From Bacteroidales bacterium (GTDB lineage: Bacteria > Bacteroidota > Bacteroidia > Bacteroidales > Paludibacteraceae): 64,000 nt of DNA. Shown one piece after another: positions 46,031 to 54,390 of this stretch. The notes under the pieces are model-generated. The model had not been told where the DNA came from and did no database searches. It saw nothing but the letters and a program-made list of their open reading frames with translations. Positions within the stretch are counted from its first letter, which is position 1. Every line of letters starts with the position of its first letter. A program made the position numbers and the translations under genes. The stretch lies in assembly GCA_015061165.1 (NCBI GenBank), contig SUXC01000008.1, positions 1 through 64,000 of the forward strand. The letters run 5' to 3'.

Positions 46031-46222
46031 CATCTTTTGAAGACACCAAGTTCCTTTTCTCTCTTCACTTCATCTATAGCTTGCTCTTTTTTTTATTTCA
46101 AAAACGCACTTCGCTGAGATAAAAAAGGAGCAAGCCAACAGTAATGACCCTCCTTTGATAAAAAAATGCATTTTTTTGCAAATTTCCTTGACCTCCTGAC
46201 AACTTTTAGTAGTTTGATGTAG

Positions 46223-46230
46223 TACCTTTG
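46223..46230 (+). promoter_or_regulatory. TACCTTTG -7 box for the RhuM-like gene
   Basis: TACCTTTGCAGCG lies 28 bp before the start at 46259. No matching TTTG is found at the usual distance. Confidence 0.55.
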
Positions 46231-46258
46231 CAGCGTAAAACAAAAAACATGCAAAATT

Positions 46259-46696
46259 ATGGCAAACGAAATTGTATTCTACCAACCAAATGAACAAATG
46301 TCTTTGGAGGTAAAACTAGAAAATGAAACGGTGTGGCTCAATCAACAACAACTATCTATTCTTTTTGATCGTGATGTCAAAACGATAGGTAAGCACATCA
46401 ATAATGCATTGAAAGAAGAATTATATCCTGTTGTCGCCAAATCTACAACAACTGGAAACGATTCGACTGCTAATGCAACTGTCGCAAAATTTGCGATAGT
46501 TCAAAAAGAAGGTAATCGCGAAGTTATAAGGCAGATTGAATTTTATAGCCTAGATGTTATTCTTTCTGTTGGTAATCGTATTAAAAGTAGTCGCGGTATT
46601 GAATTCCGCCGTTGGGCAAATCAAGTTTTAAAAGACTACATGCTCAAGGGGTATGCAATCAATCAGCAAATGCTTGCTATGGAAGATTGTTCTTAA
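46259..46696 (+). CDS. Truncated RhuM-family protein
   Basis: 145 residues. The N-terminal part is the RhuM family (VKLENETVWLNQQQLSILFDRDVKTIGKHINNALKEEL, then IEFYSLDVILSVGNRIKSSRGIEFRRWANQVLKDYMLKGYAIN). Full-length proteins are about twice as long and carry a Fic/DOC-like or other C-terminal half. Here the frame runs out after NQQMLAMEDCS into a TTCTTAATTCTTAATAA short repeat. The gene is a shortened remnant at the right edge of the island. Confidence 0.75.
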   Translation: MANEIVFYQPNEQMSLEVKLENETVWLNQQQLSILFDRDVKTIGKHINNALKEELYPVVAKSTTTGNDSTANATVAKFAIVQKEGNREVIRQIEFYSLDVILSVGNRIKSSRGIEFRRWANQVLKDYMLKGYAINQQMLAMEDCS

Positions 46697-46720
46697 TTCT
46701 TAATAACCATATGGACTATC

Positions 46721-47164
46721 TCACCCCAACAACTGCGCAGTGTGGTTCTTGGTGTCCACTTTCTCAATGAGTTGCGTGAGGATGCCTTGCTCATCAAAAA
46801 CAAAAGTCTTGCGCAATGTGCCTACACAGGTCTTGCCACACATCTTCTTCTCACCCCATGCGCCAAAAGCTTGCAACATCTCCGTTGATGGATCAGATAG
46901 CAATGGGAATGGTAATTCGTATTTGGCTATGAAGTTCTGGTGCGACTTCTGACTATCCTTGCTCACACCATACACCTGATACCCCTCTGCCAAAAAACGC
47001 TGGTAGTTATCACGCAAGTTGCACGCCTCCGCAGTACAACCAGGTGTACTATCCTTAGGATAGAAATAAATCACGGTTTTCTTACCTAACATCTGCTCAT
47101 TCGTCACGATGTTTCCTTGTTGATCCGCCACGCTAAATGCGGGCATTTTGTCTCCGATTTGCAT
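46721..47164 (-). CDS. bcp: Thiol peroxidase, Bcp/PrxQ type
   Basis: 147 residues. MQIGDKMPAFSVADQQGN, then YFYPKDSTPGCTAEACNLRD with the peroxidatic cysteine (PGCT) and a second cysteine five residues later, the Bcp arrangement, and the end ...KVDTKNHTAQLL. It reduces hydrogen peroxide and organic peroxides with thioredoxin. An open frame runs further upstream to 47434 but crosses the promoter at 47194-47225, so the start at 47164 is used. Confidence 0.93.
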   Translation of the reverse strand: MQIGDKMPAFSVADQQGNIVTNEQMLGKKTVIYFYPKDSTPGCTAEACNLRDNYQRFLAEGYQVYGVSKDSQKSHQNFIAKYELPFPLLSDPSTEMLQAFGAWGEKKMCGKTCVGTLRKTFVFDEQGILTQLIEKVDTKNHTAQLLG

Positions 47165-47193
47165 ATTAATTGTTGTATTTGTTGAACGTTCTG

Positions 47194-47225
47194 CAAAGGT
47201 ACTATATTTTTTCGATATGTGCAAA
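47194..47225 (-). promoter_or_regulatory. Promoter for bcp
   Basis: Minus strand TTTG (47222-47225), 20 bp, TACCTTTG (47194-47201), 29 bp before the bcp start. Confidence 0.8.
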
Positions 47226-47279
47226 TATATCATATGCAGATAGATGAATCTATCTTTTTTTGAAAATAATGCTCGCTTT

Positions 47280-47311
47280 CTTGCGTATGTGCATTTTTTG
47301 TTGTACCTTTG
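47280..47311 (+). promoter_or_regulatory. Promoter for the GLUG-repeat protein
   Basis: CTTG (47280-47283), 20 bp, TACCTTTG (47304-47311), 43 bp before the start at 47355. Confidence 0.8.
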
Positions 47312-47354
47312 CATGCTTTTTGGTGAACAATAAACAGAATTAAATACACAAATT

Positions 47355-50339
47355 ATGAAACGATTTATCCAATTATTAAGCCTTCTCATATGCCTAAGTA
47401 TGAGCGTCAGTATGCAGTCACAAGTACCTACCACTGCAATAGGACCTGTTGATAGTTATGGCTTTTTGGCAGGACCAGATGGCAATCAATGGACCTATAC
47501 CGCTTCGTTTACAAAGCAATATGGGTATTATACCTCAATGACCGTAGAAGTGTATAATGCTGAACATCTGCTGGTCGGAAAGATTGTAGATTCGCTGAAT
47601 ATTGCAGACCCTAATGTTACAGGAGTAAGAGATGTGCAAGTAACAGGATTTGTTACTAAAAAGTTCTTCAATTTCGATAACAACTACGAATTGATGCTCT
47701 TTGTGGTGGCTAATACCAAGCAATATGTGAACAAATATTTCAACCGTATCTACAGCATCGTTGAAGGCGAAACCAGCACGCAGCCCGTATGCGAGATGCC
47801 TGGCAACATGGTGGCATCCAAGAATATAGGCGAGTATAACGAGAACTATACTGTGGTTTTCAAACGCGATAGCACGAATGCCACAGGCATGCAGTACTTT
47901 GATGTCTATACCAAAGCATCCTACGCTTCGCCCGATGCACCTGAACTGAAGCACACCTTCGAAATACCATATGCCAATCTGGCGGCATTGAACGATCTGT
48001 TCCCTATCTTTATGGTCAAGAATGGTGCGTATATCAACTACTTCACTACGCAATACGAAAAACCATACTTCGTGCCTGGTACACCTGTGTATGAGGATCC
48101 CGTTGTGAATGAAAATAACTCGCTGGTAATCACACAATACGATAATAAGTTCAACATTATTGGCGAAACCAAAATCCCTATGGCCAAAGATCCAGATGAG
48201 GCATATCTCTACACTTTCTATTCGTTGGGTAGTTTGAGTGGTGAGCGCGATATTATTTTGGATTACAATGGTACGGGCAAACCTGCTTTTGTGATTACTG
48301 AGGACAATTATGCTATAGCTTCTGATGGCTCGGTATATTCCTATCGTTTGTATGATAACGAAGGTAACTTGCTGAATACCATAGCCGAATATGCGTTGGG
48401 TACTATCCACATGAGTGATGTGGCAGGTTATGAACGTCAGTATGGTTTCTTGAAGAATGAGAATGAGGTAGAGTTCGTACAAATGGTGGATGTGCCATCC
48501 TGCAAGACGGTTGCACGCATTACACTGAACAACGGAGGTAACATCTTGTCTGGCAATTGGGATCGCGTGGCAAAGGGCGATTCATATCAATATGTCGTAT
48601 CACTTCTTCAAGGCGATGTGCTGGCTGATGGTTCGATAGAGCAACGTATAGCATGGTTTACCAACAAAGGCAAAGTAGATCACTACGATGCCATCAACCT
48701 TGGACAGAAAGTGGAGGCAGCCAATGTATGGATCTCTGCTTCTGTGTTGAATCCTCATCTCTTTAACTCCGATGATGCCTACGAATATGCTACGCTCATC
48801 AAACGCGAGAAAGAGACGGGCAACCGCCTGCTCATATGTAGCACCAATGGCGAGACATTGCTGGAATTGGGACAAGACAACGCACTGGGTGGCGATCTCA
48901 ATATGGTAGATGTTGTGAACGGATATTCTAATAATCCTGCTCTGCTCTGCGTTTATACCAACGGTAATGGCTTTACACTCAACTATTTTGCCTTGCCTTT
49001 GACCCAAACGACTATTCAGGGACAAGGTACTGCTGAAGACCCCTATCAAATTGCTTCGATGAGCGACTTTATGCACATTGAGCAAGCACCTGATGCCCAC
49101 TATATTGTGGTCAATGATGTGGACTTCATGAATGTGCCATTTGCAGGTATCCGTGTGCCTTTTACGGGTGTGTTGAATGGCGATAAGCATGCTTTCAAAA
49201 ATGTAGTATTAAATGGTAGTGGTTTGTTCGCATATGTACAGGATGATGCTGTGATTCGAGACTTGAAACTCTCTCATCCTGTTATGCAATTGGGCGAGGT
49301 TGTTACTTCAGCTGGTATGTTGGCAAATACTATGCAAGGCAATATGAGTGGCGATGATGGTTCTATGGAAACGGAAACGGTGGCGGCTACGCTGCATAAC
49401 ATACATATAGAGTCGCCTAAGGTGGTTGGCGATGGGTATAAAGGCTTGTTTGGTGGTCTGGTTGGCGAGGCTTCGCTGTTTGTGGGTATCACCCAATCTT
49501 CTGTTACTGAGGCAGATATCAATCTTCCAATGGCGGAAGGTGTTGGTGGATTGGCTGGCAAACTGGCCACTGCTTCATCGGTGAAGGCATGTCTATTCAC
49601 AGGTACTATCAATGGTGGCGATGCTGTAGGTGGTATGGTGGCAGAGGCAGGTAGTGGCGAGGCTATTCAGCATTGCCATGTGGATGCTACCTTGCATGGT
49701 ACAAACACTATAGGTGGCGTGATCGCGTATAGCCAACGTGCGCCTATTGCCAACTGCTATGTAGAGGGCAACTTGATTCTAAGCGACAAAGCCCTTGTAG
49801 GTAAGGTAGGTGGCGTCATTGGAAACTTGGAGTTAGATGAAATGGGCAACGGACCTATTGTGCTTGCCAACTGCTTAATAGGCATAGAGTCAATCACTTT
49901 GCCTATTGATAGTGTGTATGCGCACCGTGTGATAGGATTCTCGGCGGGAGATAAGTACAACTACTTTGAGCAGAAATACGAGATGCCTGAAACGAAGATT
50001 CAGGGTTGCTATATCCTTTCTAACTTGGCAGCAGTGGATACATCTATCCAACTGACGGATACAACCACTGAGGGTGCCAATTTATCGGCTGTGGAACTGA
50101 CTACCGAATGGCTCTCTCAGCACGGTTTTGCGTTGGGTACTACCATAGATACTCCTTGGTCGCTATCAAATACTTTGGGCTTGTGGTTCGAAGATGACCA
50201 AATAGGTACTGGTATTGAGGATATTTGGACTGATGATACTCATACACCTCAATCTATGATACGAAAGATGATGATCAATGGTCAGGTACTCATCCTTCGC
50301 AATGGCAAATTGTATAACGTGATGGGGAATAGTTTGTAA
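47355..50339 (+). CDS. Large secreted protein with GLUG-type repeats and C-terminal tail
   Basis: 994 residues with a Sec signal peptide (MKRFIQLLSLLICLSMSVSMQSQ). The first 550 residues form a beta-rich region, perhaps a propeller, with recurring aromatic-Asp strands. From about 560 a GLUG/beta-helix part begins (GQGTAEDPYQIASMSDFMHIE), with repeats such as GLFGGLVGEA, GVGGLAGKL, AVGGMVAEA and TIGGVIAYS. The C-terminus reads MINGQVLILRNGKLYNVMGN, the same kind of tail as in the GDPD protein at 54391. Surface or extracellular, probably an adhesin-like or sugar-related protein; ligand unknown. Confidence 0.7.
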   Translation: MKRFIQLLSLLICLSMSVSMQSQVPTTAIGPVDSYGFLAGPDGNQWTYTASFTKQYGYYTSMTVEVYNAEHLLVGKIVDSLNIADPNVTGVRDVQVTGFVTKKFFNFDNNYELMLFVVANTKQYVNKYFNRIYSIVEGETSTQPVCEMPGNMVASKNIGEYNENYTVVFKRDSTNATGMQYFDVYTKASYASPDAPELKHTFEIPYANLAALNDLFPIFMVKNGAYINYFTTQYEKPYFVPGTPVYEDPVVNENNSLVITQYDNKFNIIGETKIPMAKDPDEAYLYTFYSLGSLSGERDIILDYNGTGKPAFVITEDNYAIASDGSVYSYRLYDNEGNLLNTIAEYALGTIHMSDVAGYERQYGFLKNENEVEFVQMVDVPSCKTVARITLNNGGNILSGNWDRVAKGDSYQYVVSLLQGDVLADGSIEQRIAWFTNKGKVDHYDAINLGQKVEAANVWISASVLNPHLFNSDDAYEYATLIKREKETGNRLLICSTNGETLLELGQDNALGGDLNMVDVVNGYSNNPALLCVYTNGNGFTLNYFALPLTQTTIQGQGTAEDPYQIASMSDFMHIEQAPDAHYIVVNDVDFMNVPFAGIRVPFTGVLNGDKHAFKNVVLNGSGLFAYVQDDAVIRDLKLSHPVMQLGEVVTSAGMLANTMQGNMSGDDGSMETETVAATLHNIHIESPKVVGDGYKGLFGGLVGEASLFVGITQSSVTEADINLPMAEGVGGLAGKLATASSVKACLFTGTINGGDAVGGMVAEAGSGEAIQHCHVDATLHGTNTIGGVIAYSQRAPIANCYVEGNLILSDKALVGKVGGVIGNLELDEMGNGPIVLANCLIGIESITLPIDSVYAHRVIGFSAGDKYNYFEQKYEMPETKIQGCYILSNLAAVDTSIQLTDTTTEGANLSAVELTTEWLSQHGFALGTTIDTPWSLSNTLGLWFEDDQIGTGIEDIWTDDTHTPQSMIRKMMINGQVLILRNGKLYNVMGNSL

Positions 50340-50361
50340 TGTAAAGTTTAGAGTTCTAAGA

Positions 50362-50396
50362 ATAAAAAAGAGTTCGGAGATTCCGAACTCTTTTTC
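50362..50396. terminator. Bidirectional terminator
   Basis: AAAAAGAGTTCGG / CCGAACTCTTTTT, a perfect 13-bp stem between the convergent GLUG and tex genes. Confidence 0.9.
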
Positions 50397-50420
50397 ATTG
50401 GGCATTATTGTTGCTGCGGG

Positions 50421-52544
50421 TTATTGTTTCAGTGATAGTTGTATTCTTCCGCGCGCGTGATCAATATCTATTACGCGCACACGCACATGTTGGTGCAATG
50501 ATACGACTTCGTTGGGACTACTGATACGGCGGTTTGCCATTTCGGATATATGAATCAGTCCATCCTTGTGTACGCCAATATCGCAGAATGCACCGAAATT
50601 GGCGATATTAGTAATGATACCTGGTAATACCATACCCACCTGCAAATCATCGATGGTATGCACCGATTCATCGAAGTGAAACTCCTCTAACTGTGTGCGT
50701 GGATCGCGACTGGGCTTTTCCAACTCACGAAGAATATCCGTGAGGGTAGGCATACCTACCGCGTTGGTTACATAGCGCGACAAATCAATCTGTTTGCGTA
50801 GTTCGGGCTGTTGCATTAGGTCGGCTACCGTACAATGCAAATCCTTAGCCATGCGCTCCACGATAGCATAACTCTCGGGATGGACAGCCGAGTTATCCAA
50901 TGGATTATCGGAATTGGTAACACGCAAGAAACCTGCTGCCTGCTCGTAGGTCTTCGCCCCCATTTTAGGCACTTTCAATAATGCCTTGCGATTAGGAAAA
51001 GCACCATTCTCTTGGCGATAGTTCACGATGTTCTGCGCCAATGTAGGACCCAATCCTGATATGTAAGTAAGGATATGTTTGCTGGCTGTATTGACATCCA
51101 CTCCCACACAGTTTACCACACTCTCCACCGTCTGCTGAAGGCTCTCGCCCAGGCGCGTTTGATTGACATCGTGTTGGTATTGCCCCACACCAATTGACTT
51201 TGGGTCAATCTTCACCAGTTCAGCCAATGGATCCATCAAACGTCTGCCTATAGATACTGCCCCACGCACGGTTACATCCTCGTTAGGAAACTCTTCGCGA
51301 GCAATTTTGGAGGCAGAATAAATTGATGCACCGCTTTCGCTGACGACGAAGATTTGAGGTGTATGGTGTATAGTGTAAGGTGTAGAGGCAATGGTGTCTA
51401 AGGACACACGTACCATCTGCTCCGTTTCGCGAGAGGCAGTACCATTGCCGATGGCGATAGCCTGTATCTGATATTGGTGAATGAGCGATTGCAGGGTAGT
51501 AGTGGCCTGTTTGGTATTGAGAAAGACTATCGTATGATGCAGCAGGTCGCCCTGTGCAGATAGCACCACCACTTTGCAACCAGTTCGAAAACCAGGGTCA
51601 ATAGCCAACACACGTTTCTGACCTAAAGGCGACTCCAATAGCAGTTGGCGCAGATTGTTGGCAAAGACCTGAATCGCCTCGGTGTCTGCACGCTCTTTGC
51701 TAAATCCTGCAAACTCCGTTTCGATAGCAGGTTTGAGAAGACGCTTGTAGCTATCTTCCATAGCGAGTTCCACTTGGTAGGTAGTATCGCTATTGCTGTG
51801 CAAAAATAGATGTGCCAGTTTGTCGAGTGCTTTCTCTCGGTCGGGGGATATATCCACGCGGATAAAACCTTCACTTTCAGCACGTCGGATTGCCAATAGG
51901 CGGTGTGATGTGATACGGCGAAGTGGCTCGCTGACCGAGAAATAGTCTTTGTATTTCTGCGCTTCAGGATCGGACTCTTTGCCTTTTACCACTTTGGTGG
52001 AGATGATTGCCGAATAACTGAACTCACGACGGATACTTTGTCGTGCGCGTTCATCTTGGTTAATCCATTCGGCTATAATATCACGAGCGCCTTGCAATGC
52101 TTCCTCTCGCTCCTTACCTAATCGCTTGATTGCCTCATCGCCTTCTCGCCTTTGTGCAAAAATGGCTTGTGCTAACGGCTCGTATCCTTGTTCGCGTGCC
52201 ATATCGGCGCGTGTCTTGCGGTGAGGTTTGTAGGGTAGGTAGATGTCCTCTAGTTCGGTGGTATCCCAACATAGTTCGATACGCATACGCAGTTCATCGG
52301 TCAGTTTGCCTTGTTCGGCAATAGTGTTGAGGATAGTAGCTTTGCGGTCGTCTATCTCCAAATAACGATGATACTCATCGGCTATCTGACTAATCTGCAC
52401 TTCATCCAGACTGCCCGTGCGCTCTTTGCGATAGCGCGCGATAAAAGGTATCGTGGCATTTTCATTGAGTAATGCAATAGTGGCTGCCACTTGCGTAGCA
52501 GCCACTCCTATGCGTGATGAAATTAATTTCGAAAAATCAGTCAT
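50421..52544 (-). CDS. tex: Tex-family RNA-binding transcription accessory protein
   Basis: 707 residues. N-terminal helical Tex domain (NENATIPFIARYRKERTGSLDEVQI), a YqgF/RNase H-like core (LAIDPGFRTGCKVVVLS), helix-hairpin-helix region (TYISGLGPTLAQNIVNYRQENG) and the C-terminal S1 domain (GMVLPGIITNIANFGAFCDIGVHKDGLIHIS). Tex aids transcription in many bacteria. A short stretch near residues 385-396 (TPYTIHHTPQ) is encoded by a TGTATGGTGTATAGTGTAAG repeat and is foreign to the family. Confidence 0.93.
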   Translation of the reverse strand: MTDFSKLISSRIGVAATQVAATIALLNENATIPFIARYRKERTGSLDEVQISQIADEYHRYLEIDDRKATILNTIAEQGKLTDELRMRIELCWDTTELEDIYLPYKPHRKTRADMAREQGYEPLAQAIFAQRREGDEAIKRLGKEREEALQGARDIIAEWINQDERARQSIRREFSYSAIISTKVVKGKESDPEAQKYKDYFSVSEPLRRITSHRLLAIRRAESEGFIRVDISPDREKALDKLAHLFLHSNSDTTYQVELAMEDSYKRLLKPAIETEFAGFSKERADTEAIQVFANNLRQLLLESPLGQKRVLAIDPGFRTGCKVVVLSAQGDLLHHTIVFLNTKQATTTLQSLIHQYQIQAIAIGNGTASRETEQMVRVSLDTIASTPYTIHHTPQIFVVSESGASIYSASKIAREEFPNEDVTVRGAVSIGRRLMDPLAELVKIDPKSIGVGQYQHDVNQTRLGESLQQTVESVVNCVGVDVNTASKHILTYISGLGPTLAQNIVNYRQENGAFPNRKALLKVPKMGAKTYEQAAGFLRVTNSDNPLDNSAVHPESYAIVERMAKDLHCTVADLMQQPELRKQIDLSRYVTNAVGMPTLTDILRELEKPSRDPRTQLEEFHFDESVHTIDDLQVGMVLPGIITNIANFGAFCDIGVHKDGLIHISEMANRRISSPNEVVSLHQHVRVRVIDIDHARGRIQLSLKQ
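51357..51390 (-). repeat. Degenerate repeat inside tex
   Basis: TGTATGGTGTATAGTGTAAG units encode TPYTIHHTPQ in the loop before FVVSESGASIYSA. Confidence 0.55.
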
Positions 52545-52549
52545 CCGAA

Positions 52550-53041
52550 TTAGAATAAGTAGCGAACACCGAGGGTGATGCCGTCATACAAACCACCTGT
52601 ATTAAAGCCGACACCGTTGTTGCCAGCAACACCGATAGTTGGTCGCCAATCAAGTGAGAGTTGCAATGGGAACCAGAATTGGTATTCAATACCCACATGT
52701 CCAGCAACACCAGCATACCATGTATTAGCCAATGCAGAGTTCAAAAGACCATATACACCGCCTGAACCACCTACACCAAGATACCAGTTCCAAGCACCTT
52801 GATACTCCCAAGGAACTGCGGTGCCGAATGGGTTAATCCAGTCATAAGTAACTTTTGCACCAATACCTGCAAATTGTGGCAGGTTTACAGATACATCCAA
52901 CATATTTGCTTCTCCAAATGAGTGTTGATAAGAAACATCTGCTCCCCAACCTAAGTTTACACCAATTGCGCGAGGTTGAGCAACTGCGCTACCTACGCAT
53001 ACTACTGCCAAAATAGCAGCCAAAATAAGACTCTTCTTCAT
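52550..53041 (-). CDS. Small outer-membrane beta-barrel protein
   Basis: 163 residues: signal peptide ending AVAQ, then alternating strands with many Gly, Trp and Tyr (VNLGWGADVSYQHSFG, GIEYQFWFPLQLSLDWRPTIG) and a final aromatic residue (LGVRYLF). This is an 8-stranded outer-membrane barrel type, common as abundant small porin-like or structural proteins. It ends 5 bp before tex but has its own promoter. Confidence 0.75.
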   Translation of the reverse strand: MKKSLILAAILAVVCVGSAVAQPRAIGVNLGWGADVSYQHSFGEANMLDVSVNLPQFAGIGAKVTYDWINPFGTAVPWEYQGAWNWYLGVGGSGGVYGLLNSALANTWYAGVAGHVGIEYQFWFPLQLSLDWRPTIGVAGNNGVGFNTGGLYDGITLGVRYLF

Positions 53042-53081
53042 AATAGTTAAATAGTTTAATTGTTTTCTAATAAAATCACTG

Positions 53082-53113
53082 CAAAGGTACTATTTTTTTT
53101 TTGAAAATCCAAA
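53082..53113 (-). promoter_or_regulatory. Promoter for the outer-membrane protein
   Basis: Minus strand TTTG (53110-53113), 20 bp, TACCTTTG (53082-53089). Confidence 0.8.
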
Positions 53114-53165
53114 TCAAACGCTACAATTCCAAATAAAAAAGATATTTTTATAAAGAATTGATAGT

Positions 53166-54371
53166 TTATTTTAATTTTGCTAATGCCTCTTTCATGCGGC
53201 GCATGGCCTCAATGATAAGTTCTTCGCTGGTGGCATATGAGAAACGAATGCAGTTATCCTCGCCAAATGCACTACCCGAAACGCATGCCACATGTGCCTC
53301 TTGCAGCAGGTAGGTCACCAACTCATCAGCATTGTGGATAGTTTGTCCGTTGTATTGCTTGCCAAAGAACGCCGATACATCGGGGAAAAGATAGAATGCT
53401 CCTTGTGGCTCTAATACCTTCATTCCTGGGATGTCTTTTGCCAGACCTACAATCAAATCGCGACGGCGATGGAACGCTTGGCGCATCTCTTCCACGCATG
53501 TTTGATCGCCCGTATATGCGGCTTCGGCAGCTTTCTGCGCGATAGTGGTAGCGCAAGTTATCATCTGTCCTTGAAGGCGTTTGACAGCGGTAATGAGTTG
53601 TGGGTCGTGGCATGCCAACCATCCGATACGATAACCCGTCATAGCAAATGCCTTGCTCACACCGTTGATGAGGATAAGGCGATCCTCCAACTCGGGGAAC
53701 TGAGCCAATGTCTCATGCTTGCCTGTGTAGAGAATATGTTGGTAAATCTCATCAGCCAACACAATTACTTGTGGGTGGCGCTGAAGTACTTCTACCAATG
53801 CTTTCAAGTTTTCGAGTGTATATACCGAACCTGTTGGGTTGTTCGGCGAGCAGAGCATCAGTAATTTGGTATTGGGCGTGATGGCTGCTTCTAATTGTTC
53901 AGCGGTAAGGCAGAAATTGTTCTCCATCGTAGTTTTGACCAATACGCTCTTGCCCTGAGCAATTTTGACCATCTCCACATAACTCACCCAACAAGGGGTT
54001 GGCATTATCACCTCATCATCAGGACCGATGAGTGCTTCTATTGCGTTGCAAATAGCCTGTTTAGCACCTACAGACACCACAATCTCATTGGCATGGTATG
54101 GCTTAACAGGATAGGTCGCTATATCTTTGTTGATAGTTTTAGCGATGGCTTCACGCAATGCTGGGAAACCGGGTGTTGGACCATAGTGTGAAATGTCGTT
54201 GTTAATAGCATTAATGGCTGCTTGCTTCACGTGTGCAGGTGCAGGAAAATCGGGTTCGCCGAGCGAAAGTCCAATGACATCTACTCCCTCCGCACGGAGT
54301 TGTTGGCATAGTGCTGCCACTTGCAATGTTTGCGACTCTTCGAGTGCTGCGATTCGTTTTGAAATATTCAT
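53166..54371 (-). CDS. Aspartate-type aminotransferase (PLP class I)
   Basis: 401 residues, fold type I. GLSLGEPDFPAPAHVK, YGPTPGFPALREAIA, the pocket segment SPNNPTGSVY, the strand VIVLADEIYQHILYTG with the Asp that holds the PLP nitrogen, the Schiff-base lysine in SKAFAMTGYRIGW, and the C-terminal Arg in CIRFSYATS. This is the AspC (subgroup Ib) pattern: aspartate plus 2-oxoglutarate to oxaloacetate plus glutamate. Exact substrate range is not decided by sequence. Confidence 0.9.
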   Translation of the reverse strand: MNISKRIAALEESQTLQVAALCQQLRAEGVDVIGLSLGEPDFPAPAHVKQAAINAINNDISHYGPTPGFPALREAIAKTINKDIATYPVKPYHANEIVVSVGAKQAICNAIEALIGPDDEVIMPTPCWVSYVEMVKIAQGKSVLVKTTMENNFCLTAEQLEAAITPNTKLLMLCSPNNPTGSVYTLENLKALVEVLQRHPQVIVLADEIYQHILYTGKHETLAQFPELEDRLILINGVSKAFAMTGYRIGWLACHDPQLITAVKRLQGQMITCATTIAQKAAEAAYTGDQTCVEEMRQAFHRRRDLIVGLAKDIPGMKVLEPQGAFYLFPDVSAFFGKQYNGQTIHNADELVTYLLQEAHVACVSGSAFGEDNCIRFSYATSEELIIEAMRRMKEALAKLK

Positions 54372-54390
54372 AAGTTCGTTAATTATGTTT

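Noticed and set aside
29907..46696. Island as a complete integrative element
   Set aside because: No integrase, transposase, relaxase, tRNA border or clear flanking direct repeats were found in the window.
47165..47434. Longer N-terminus for bcp
   Set aside because: It crosses a good bcp promoter and the opposing promoter, and the extension has no similarity to peroxiredoxins.
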